Origin: Rhodospirillales bacterium | GTDB lineage: Bacteria; Pseudomonadota; Alphaproteobacteria; Rhodospirillales; Defluviicoccaceae | NCBI GenBank assembly: GCA_016712595.1 | Contig: JADJQT010000003.1 | Location: 1-26,774, forward strand | Direction: 5' to 3' | DNA: 26,774 nucleotides | The notes under the pieces: generated by a model | Told to the model about the DNA's origin: nothing | Databases searched by the model: none | What the model saw: only the letters and a program-made list of their open reading frames with translations | Made by a program: the position numbers and the translations under genes | Part shown: positions 8,891 through 15,700 of the stretch, in pieces | How the letters are laid out: every line of letters begins with the position of its first letter | Position numbering within the stretch: position 1 is the first letter of the stretch

Positions 8891-9612
8891 CACGACCTAC
8901 CTCCTGATGGGGTCTTCCCCGGTCGCGTCACCAATTGGTGAATCGCGTATCCCCGAGGCCGTTCGTGGGTTGGCAGGCGGACGATCAGGACTTCCGCGAT
9001 GTTGTCTTGGGGCAAGCTCACGCTGGAGGCCCCCTGGTAGGTGATCTTGATGGGCACTTCCAATTTCCAGGCATAGCGCCCCCCGATCACCCCCTGATTG
9101 GTGACCAGCGGTGGCGCGGTCGGCACGACTTGGGTCACCAGCCGCCGCTCGGCCACGGCGGTCCACAATCCCGAGGTCTCCAACGCGTTCCGATGGCTAT
9201 TGAAGCCTTGGGCGGTGAACAAATCCCGCATCCGCGAGAGCTGTTCCTTCTGGTGCACGTAATCGAGGGTGTACGCCGTCGTCACGGCTTGCGCCGCCCA
9301 GGTCAGCAACACCTCTTGCGGGACATACGGCTCGCTGATTGGAATCAACGGGATGAGTCGCCCGTCGGCGGTGGTGGCGAAATACTCGGGCGCGGGGGGA
9401 TGGGTCAGCGTCCACAGATGACCCACCGCGCTGATCGTCAGCACGGTGGCCAGCAGCGCATTCCCCAGCAAGGACCAACGCAATTTCAGATCGAGCGACC
9501 CCAACAGGTCGTGAACCGGGGCGGTGCCTTGCAGGCCCGGTTCGGTCGCCGGGTCGCGGCCTTGTTCCAACGTCGTCTCGGTCGTCTCGGTCGTCTCGGT
9601 CGTCTCGGTCAT
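8890..9612 (-). CDS. traM: TraM/DotI (IcmL)-like inner-membrane secretion protein
   Basis: DotI/TraM is a bitopic inner-membrane component of type IVB systems, related in fold to VirB8. The 240 residues are uninterrupted. A short cytoplasmic N-terminus carries an ETT repeat (residues 3-14). One membrane helix follows at about 47-67 (SLLGNALLATVLTISAVGHL). The periplasmic domain has the family signatures YFATTADGRLIPLIPISEPY, LLTWAAQAVTTAYTLDYVH, GVIGGRYAWKLEVPIKITYQ and EVLIVRLPTHERPRGYAIHQ. The start ATG at 9612 has GGGGGAG four bases upstream. It is the first gene of the minus-strand block and faces away from the yqaJ-like gene across a 143-base AT-rich region. The next gene, dotH, overlaps its stop by one base. 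Confidence 0.9.
   Translation of the reverse strand: MTETTETTETTETTLEQGRDPATEPGLQGTAPVHDLLGSLDLKLRWSLLGNALLATVLTISAVGHLWTLTHPPAPEYFATTADGRLIPLIPISEPYVPQEVLLTWAAQAVTTAYTLDYVHQKEQLSRMRDLFTAQGFNSHRNALETSGLWTAVAERRLVTQVVPTAPPLVTNQGVIGGRYAWKLEVPIKITYQGASSVSLPQDNIAEVLIVRLPTHERPRGYAIHQLVTRPGKTPSGGRS
9575..9610. repeat. Four tandem copies of a 9-bp unit in traM
   Basis: GTCTCGGTC is repeated four times without error at 9575-9610. It encodes the Glu-Thr-Thr triplets at residues 2-13 of the DotI-like protein, so a gain or loss of units would keep the frame. Confidence 0.92.
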
Positions 9613-9755
9613 CACTCCCCCGGGTTCCGATGGCGGGTCGCCAACAAAATCGAAAAACTCGCAACACCGAAAAACTCGGCAGGGTTTTCGGCCACCTGCT
9701 ATGATTATAGCGGCGTATTTTTTATAAATAAACATATCAAAAATATGAACGACGA
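9613..9755. promoter_or_regulatory. AT-rich divergent control region between traM and the yqaJ-like gene
   Basis: This is the only space between two head-to-head operons. A minus-strand TATAAT (9709-9704) points toward traM. On the plus strand, TTATAAATAAA (9722-9732) lies 24 bases before the yqaJ-like start. The same 11-mer occurs in the AT-rich spot at 26695-26705. No strong -35 hexamer is visible for either direction, so activator-dependent transcription is possible. Confidence 0.5.
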
Positions 9756-11060
9756 ATGAACGACGAAGTGGACGCGGTTCCCAGCGCGCTGCGGGCCTTA
9801 CCTCAGGCGCGCCACCTCGATGCGGAGCGAATGGCCACCTGGTGGCGAGCGGTGCGGGCACTCGCCACCACGGACGCTTTCGGAAGCAGTCTCACGCCCG
9901 CCCAACAGCTCCGGCGGCTGGGTGGCTTCGGCGCCAGCGAGATTGGGGTGTTGGTCGGCGAGCAACGGGGCTTGTATTCCCCTTTCGCCACCGCCCGCGA
10001 GGTGGTGGCCCGCAAGCTGCTGCTGGACCCCCCCTCGCCCCCCGACGGCCATCAACGGCGGGGGATTCTGCTGGAGCCGCTGATTCGCGAGACGTTCTTG
10101 CGCCAAAGCGGCGCGGTTCGGCAACCGGCGTGGACGCAACGCATCGCGACCCACCGTCCCGCCCGCTGGCCGTGGATGCAAGCGACGCCGGACGATGTCG
10201 TGGAGTTGGCGGGTCGCCGGGTGCTGGTGGATTACAAGGCGCCCGCCGAACCGCTGAGCGAGGTGTCGTTGCCGTATGCCTGCCAGCTTCACCAGACCGG
10301 CTTGATCGCGGCGGATTTGGGGTATGCCTTCGACGCGCGCGTCCTCGTGGCCTGGAATCATCCGCGTGGCGCCCCGGAGGTCCTGGTGTGCGCGCATGAC
10401 CCGGCCTTGGACGCCGAGATCGTGGCGGCGGGCACGCGGTATTGGAACGACCACGTCCTGACCGGCGAGTTGCCGCCCTGGCCGACGCGCACCGCGCTGG
10501 CGTTGAACCTGGCCGACCTTTCCCTGGAAGCCAAAGCCGACATCGAAGCGCTGGCCGAACGTTGGCTGCGGTTGGAGGTGCTGGCGAAGGAAAGCCAGCG
10601 CCTTCATGAAGACGTCCATGCGCAACTGATGGCGCGCTGCCGCGCCCACCACCTCGCCGACGACGTGCACAGCGGTCCGGTCCAGATCAAGTCGCGCCTC
10701 AAATGGAACGGGGACGCGGTGGACGCCCGGCTGACCGACGCGGATCGGATGCGGTTTGCGCGTCCCCGCTGGGATATCGCCCGGCTGGTGGCGCTGGTGC
10801 GCGAATGGGGCGGCGACCCCGACGTGGCCCGGACGGATGACGCGGCCACCCTCGACCTCGACGTGGCCGCCCGTTGGTTGATCGCCGAGCGCGGGATTCC
10901 TGAAACGGCGCTCCAGCGCATCGACTATCAAACCCGCCTCTCACGTCGCAAGACCGACCAGCCGTTCGTGGAGCCGATCCGGGAGGCCGCGCGCGCGGCC
11001 TCCCACACCTTCGGCGCGCCGCCGCTCCCCACGACGGGTCGTCCGCCCTCGCCCCGGTAA
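9756..11060 (+). CDS. YqaJ-type (lambda-exonuclease-like) PD-(D/E)XK recombination nuclease
   Basis: This family digests one DNA strand from an end to make single strands for annealing, usually with a partner annealing protein. The 434 residues are uninterrupted. The nuclease signatures are in order: GFGASEIGVLVG (about 58-69, the early Ser-Glu motif), RRGILLEPLIRE (Glu107), WMQATPDDVVE (Asp146) and VLVDYKAP (Asp159-x-Lys161, Asp replacing the more common Glu), then YACQLHQTGL. Residues 230-434 form a helical extension rich in Asp/Arg with no family I recognise. The ATG at 9756 has no good ribosome site and lies in an 11-bp duplication. It heads a plus-strand operon: the next gene starts 21 bases on. 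A 24-bp perfect palindrome lies near its 3' end. Confidence 0.8.
   Translation: MNDEVDAVPSALRALPQARHLDAERMATWWRAVRALATTDAFGSSLTPAQQLRRLGGFGASEIGVLVGEQRGLYSPFATAREVVARKLLLDPPSPPDGHQRRGILLEPLIRETFLRQSGAVRQPAWTQRIATHRPARWPWMQATPDDVVELAGRRVLVDYKAPAEPLSEVSLPYACQLHQTGLIAADLGYAFDARVLVAWNHPRGAPEVLVCAHDPALDAEIVAAGTRYWNDHVLTGELPPWPTRTALALNLADLSLEAKADIEALAERWLRLEVLAKESQRLHEDVHAQLMARCRAHHLADDVHSGPVQIKSRLKWNGDAVDARLTDADRMRFARPRWDIARLVALVREWGGDPDVARTDDAATLDLDVAARWLIAERGIPETALQRIDYQTRLSRRKTDQPFVEPIREAARAASHTFGAPPLPTTGRPPSPR
10981..11004. repeat. Perfect 24-bp palindrome in the 3' end of the yqaJ-like gene
   Basis: The arms GGGAGGCCGCGC and GCGCGGCCTCCC are exact reverse complements with no spacer. The palindrome is within the coding sequence, encoding an Arg-Glu-Ala-Ala-Arg-Ala-Ala-Ser stretch, about 55 bases before the stop. 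No T-run follows, so it is not a standard terminator. It could form an mRNA hairpin or bind a dimeric protein. Confidence 0.85.
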
Positions 11061-11081
11061 GCCCCCCTCGGGAGTTTTGCT

Positions 11082-12647
11082 ATGTCTACTGATACATTGA
11101 TAAAATCCCCCTCATTCGACGCACTGCGGACCGCCTCCGAGGCCACCACGCACGGCGCGACCGCCAAAGCCCCGGCGACCCATCAATCCTGCAACGTCAT
11201 CGCCCGATTGGAGGCGCCGCCGGAGACCCCAGGCGACGCCCTGATCTTGCGCGCCACGCCGTTGTTCGACGGCCCCCACACGGCCACGGGCCGCGCCGAA
11301 ACCTTCGTCGTGCGCGCCGACCGGATCAAGGAGTGCAAGGACAATCTCAACAAGGGGGCCGGTGGCGGGGTCGGTTCGATCCTGGCGTTGGGCAATGCCT
11401 GGCGCGACGCCGACCGCGGCGTGATCAGTGTCGGCTGGATCAACACCTGCGTCTCCGCCCAGAAGGTCCAGGGCGCACTGAACCACCATCAGCACCGGGA
11501 CGTGGTGCAGGTCTACGCGCAAATGCCGGTGCTGGATTTCACCAACGTCCATCGGGGCGTCGGGGAACCGGCGCGGATTCGATGGGCCTTGGGAAAGGAC
11601 GCGATGACGATGCGGGTGGCCCACGGCTCGCGGTGGACATCGGTCGTCTTCGACCGGCACTGGCTCCAGGAGAAACTGGCGCAAGCGTGGGAGGCTCGCG
11701 CCCAGGACCACGTCTCGATCAATTTGCGCTTGCCGGTGCTGCGGCCCGAACAGGCGCGGCCGGCGCGCGACGCCGCCGAAGCCGCGCAAGCCCTTGACAC
11801 ACTCTTGTCCGCCGACCGCTACCGCTCGATCCTGACCCGGATTTCCAATGGCGACGAGACGGAAACCCGTTGGCAACCGCTGATGCGCGGCGAGCACCCC
11901 GGCGAATGGGTCGCCCAATTGCTGGCGCGCGTGCCCGGTTTCGATGATCGGGGCCAGCCGGTGGCCGATCCCGACACCGGCGAACAGGTCCAGGTCGATC
12001 GATTCGCCTTGATCGAGGGAATCGACAACCCGGTGTTGTTCGACGCCGCCGCGCGGGGCGAGGTACGCCTCGAATTCATCCCGCGCGACGCGCTGTGGGT
12101 CGCCAGCAAGCAGGCCGTCAGTCTGGCGAACGACATCAAGACGATTCTGCAATCCGAAACCGCCGCCGATTTGCGCACGGTGGCCTTTACCTTCGGCCAC
12201 GAAACGGAAGCGGTCTCGCGCGTCGCCCTGGTGTTGCAGCGGCAGGCGGATCGGACCTACGTGGTGGCCGGGCCGTTTCGGCTGGACGTGGGACCCGCTT
12301 ATACCCCGGCGACCGTGCCCAGCCCCTATGGGCCGGCGCCCGCCGCGCCCGCCGCCGACCGCGATCCCGCCGCCGAGGACGAACCGTCGTGGGAATCCGC
12401 CACGGTTCAGGACCTTCCAGAACTGGCCGACGAGGATTTCGAGCTGAGTCAAGCCGCCCTCGATGCCACGTTCCAGAGCGACTCGGCCGCCGCCCCCACG
12501 CCGGCGCCCGCGGAACCGCCCCCCCAGACCTTGGATGTGCCCACCGCCACGGCACCGGCGCCGGCACCGGTCAACCCCACGTCCGTCAACCCCACGTCCG
12601 TCAACGCCGCGCCGCGCCCGCCCGCCGTGCCCGCGCCAACGATGTGA
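11082..12647 (+). CDS. Unrecognised 521-residue protein between exonuclease and helicase
   Basis: I do not recognise a family. The start ATG at 11082 has GGGAG eight bases upstream, and the gene follows the YqaJ-like gene by 21 bases. Residues about 40-400 look globular with mixed helix and strand: VIARLEAPPETPGDALILRA, ECKDNLNKGAGGGVGSILAL, ISVGWINTCVSAQKVQGAL, VFDRHWLQEKLAQAWEARAQ, RVALVLQRQADRTYVVAGPF. Residues about 400-521 are a Pro/Ala-rich tail with an acidic patch (ELADEDFELSQAALDATFQ) and a repeated NPTSV. No signal peptide or membrane helix is present. A globular DNA-binding body with an acidic disordered tail resembles single-strand-binding or annealing proteins, and the partner slot beside a YqaJ nuclease is usually such a protein. 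That is inference from position only. Confidence 0.75.
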   Translation: MSTDTLIKSPSFDALRTASEATTHGATAKAPATHQSCNVIARLEAPPETPGDALILRATPLFDGPHTATGRAETFVVRADRIKECKDNLNKGAGGGVGSILALGNAWRDADRGVISVGWINTCVSAQKVQGALNHHQHRDVVQVYAQMPVLDFTNVHRGVGEPARIRWALGKDAMTMRVAHGSRWTSVVFDRHWLQEKLAQAWEARAQDHVSINLRLPVLRPEQARPARDAAEAAQALDTLLSADRYRSILTRISNGDETETRWQPLMRGEHPGEWVAQLLARVPGFDDRGQPVADPDTGEQVQVDRFALIEGIDNPVLFDAAARGEVRLEFIPRDALWVASKQAVSLANDIKTILQSETAADLRTVAFTFGHETEAVSRVALVLQRQADRTYVVAGPFRLDVGPAYTPATVPSPYGPAPAAPAADRDPAAEDEPSWESATVQDLPELADEDFELSQAALDATFQSDSAAAPTPAPAEPPPQTLDVPTATAPAPAPVNPTSVNPTSVNAAPRPPAVPAPTM

Positions 12648-12717
12648 GTTCGCCACCGCCGTCCTGATCGAAGGCCCGCCTGATGCCGGGGCGGGGCCAC
12701 CACCACGGGGAATCCGC

Positions 12718-15700
12718 ATGCCCGAACCCACCGCCACCGTCCGCTGGATCGACCTGTCGCCCCACGGCCTCACGCTACACGCCGTGCGCTTGCCCTCGGG
12801 CCGGGCGGTCCTGGTCGCGACCGGTCACACGACCGACCACGGGGCCGCGCTCGCGGCCCTGGGTTTTCGCCGTACCCGCCAAGGTCACGTCGTTCATCCC
12901 GAACCCACCCTGAAATTCGTGGACGTGCGGCGTCACTTTCCCCAGGCGGCCGTGCGCGAGATGCCGCGCGCGGTCGTCGTGCGCGTCGTGCCGACGGTCG
13001 CGCCGCCCGTGCCCTCACTCGCTCCGACCATCGCCCCGACCACCATCGCCCCGACCCCGACCACCGAGGCGATACCGGTTGCGGAGGCCGACCGCTCCAC
13101 GGCGGACCATCGGGTGCATAACGCCACGTTGCTCGGCCTCAATCGGCGCGGCCAGTCCGTCTACGAAGACGGCGCGGAGAATCGGTATCTGGTCGGCGAT
13201 CCCGAGGGTGATTTCGGGCCGCTCCTCGACAGCGACTATCTGCGCCTCACCGAACCCGACCGGTTGCCCGAGGTGGTGGCGGGCCTGTTGTATCGCGCCG
13301 CGCGGGACGAACGGCTCGGCGCGGAAGACCTCGCGCGGCTCGGTCGGGTCCTCGCGGTACCGGCCGGCCAGGACGCGCCGACGCCCCACGCGCTGCAAGA
13401 AGCGCTGGAGGCGGCCAGCGTCGCCTACTTTCGGACGCATCACCCCCGGCTCGACGCCCGAGACGGTGAATCGGTCCCCACCGCCGCCTTCCACGCGGCG
13501 CGGCGGCTGGCGGGCCACCTGCCGCCCGTCGCCACCCGGAGCGGCGACACCCTCGCGTTCGCCCAGTTTTCCACCCCGCTGCCGCTGGCGGTGGCTGCCC
13601 GCACCCTCCTGGGTCCGGTCGGCGCGGGCCGGTCCGTCCTCGAACCGACCGCCGGTCACGGCGCGCTGCTGCTCGGGTTGCCGGCGGATGCACGGCTCAC
13701 CGCCGTGGAGATCGATCCCGACCGGGCGCGGCGCTTGGAACGCCTGCTCGGCGAGACCGGTTCGGTGGTGACCGGCGATATCTTGCGTCAAGCCGCGCCG
13801 GCGTCACCCTACGATTACGTGCTGGCCAACCCGCCGTTCGGCGGCCTGGGCCGGTTCGGGACCGGCGACCGCCCGCAACGGCGGGTCGCGTTCGAGAACG
13901 GGTCGTTTCCCACCCGGCGCTGGGATCATCTGATCCTGCTGGAAACCCTGAAACAGCGCCACCCGCAAGGACGGGCGGTGTATTTGATCGGCGCGGATCA
14001 CCCCCGCAAGCATGATCTGGAGACGCCGGCGGGCGGCAGCCGTTATCTCTTGAACTTTTTGGCCGATCACTATCACGTCGAGGCGGTCATCGGTCTCCAC
14101 GGCGGCCTCTACGGGACCCAAGGCGCGCACTATCCCCTGCGGCTGATCGTCATCGGCGAGCGGGGCGCCGGCTTTCCGGCGGTGCCCGCAACCACGCCGG
14201 TGGCCCGCGACTGGGACGAACTCTGGACGCTGGTGGACACCCTGGCGCCCCGGATCGGACCGAGCGTGCTGGAGCGCGCGGCGCCGGTGACGTGGACGAC
14301 CGACGCGGCGACGGTGGCGGCGACCGTGGCGACGGGCGAGGCGCCAGCGACGCCCGTGCCCCCCGATGCGATGCCGTCCATCGAGGAGGAGCTGGAAGCG
14401 ACGGTGGTGTATCAGGAACGCTATACCGCCCGCAGCGGGGTGGGTGAGGCCTCGACCATGATTCCGGCGAACATGGCTTCCGCCGTGAACCGCGCCCTGG
14501 ATCGCGTGGAGGCGCGCCAAGGGTGCGACGTCGATACCTTCGTCGGCCGCGAGCTGGGAATGAGCGCGGCGGATCGGACGACCCATTTCGCGCCCGAACA
14601 AATCGATGCCTTGGCACTGGCCTTCGACGCCCACAACCGGGGTCGCGGCTTCATCGAGGCCGACGAGACCGGCATCGGCAAGGGCCGGGTGCTGGCGGGC
14701 GTCTGCCTGCGGGCCTGGCGACAAGGCCGCCCGGTGATCTTTCTCACCGAAAAGCCCAATCTGTTTTCGGATTTTTACCGCGATCTGTCCCAGATCGGCG
14801 TCCAGCGCGACATCGTGCCGCTGATCGTCAATGCCGACATCCCGATCAAGGATACCGAGCGAGGGACCGTGTTGCGACCGGCGAGCCGCGCGATGGACCT
14901 CCGGCGGGCGATGGCGGCGGAGACCTGGCCGCCCGGCGTCAACCTGGTGCTGGCGACCTACTCGCAGCTCTGTCAACGTGGATCGCTCAAGACCGATTGG
15001 CTGTGCCGGATCGCCGAGGCCAGCGGCGCGCAACTCATCGTGGACGAATCGCACAACGCCAGCGGCGAATCGAACACCGCCGCGAACGTCAAACGCCTGC
15101 TGGAAGCGAGTGGACAGCCGCCGATCTTTTCCAGCGCCACCTACGCCAAACGCCCGGACAACCTGTCCATTTACGCCTCGGTGTTGCCCGAACTGTTCCG
15201 CCATGACGACATCGGCCTCCTGCTGCGCCAGGGCGGCGCGCCGTTGCAGGAGGCCTTCTCGCAGATGCTGGCCGAGGACGGCGTGCTGATCCGGCGCGAG
15301 CATGATTTGTCCCACATCACGTTCCGCACCGAACCGGACATTGCGCGCGTCGACCACCATCGGGAACGGGCCAACCGGCTGGCGTCGATTCTGGAAAAAA
15401 TGGCCTGGTTGGGCGGGGACATCGAGGCGTTCATTTCCCAGGAAAATCAGCGGTTGAACGACCGCTTCGACGGCGACGACGCGAACGGCCAACGCCAGGG
15501 CCACCGGGCCGGCTTGCAAACGATGAACTTCGGCTCCCGGCTCTACCAGCTCAATCGACTGTTCATGCTGGCGCTCAAGGTCGATCACGCCATCGAGTTC
15601 GGGGCGCGTGAGATCGAGGCGGGCCGCAAACCGGTGTTCGTGGTGGAAAACACCCTGGAAACGCTGTTGAAGGAGATCGTGACCCAATCATTCGACGAGA

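Noticed and set aside
8685..9610. Short tandem repeats as a CRISPR array
   Set aside because: Units are 9 or 26 bases, lie within coding frames and lack regular spacers.
9798..10931. 377-codon open frame opposite the YqaJ-like gene
   Set aside because: The plus strand carries the nuclease motifs in order; the opposite frame has none.
12463..12717. Extending the helicase upstream to an ATG at 12463
   Set aside because: That part overlaps the previous gene and reads as Pro/Arg shadow. ATG 12718 has GGGGAA at good spacing.
11112..12773. 553-codon open frame opposite the unknown 521-residue protein
   Set aside because: The plus-strand frame has a ribosome site, operon position and better amino-acid composition. 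The antisense product is Gly/Arg-rich, although without a known family on either side the choice is less certain than elsewhere.
13804..15687. 627-codon open frame on the minus strand opposite the methyltransferase-helicase
   Set aside because: It is antisense to conserved motifs (NPPF, Walker A and B), with composition of a GC-rich shadow and no recognisable domain.
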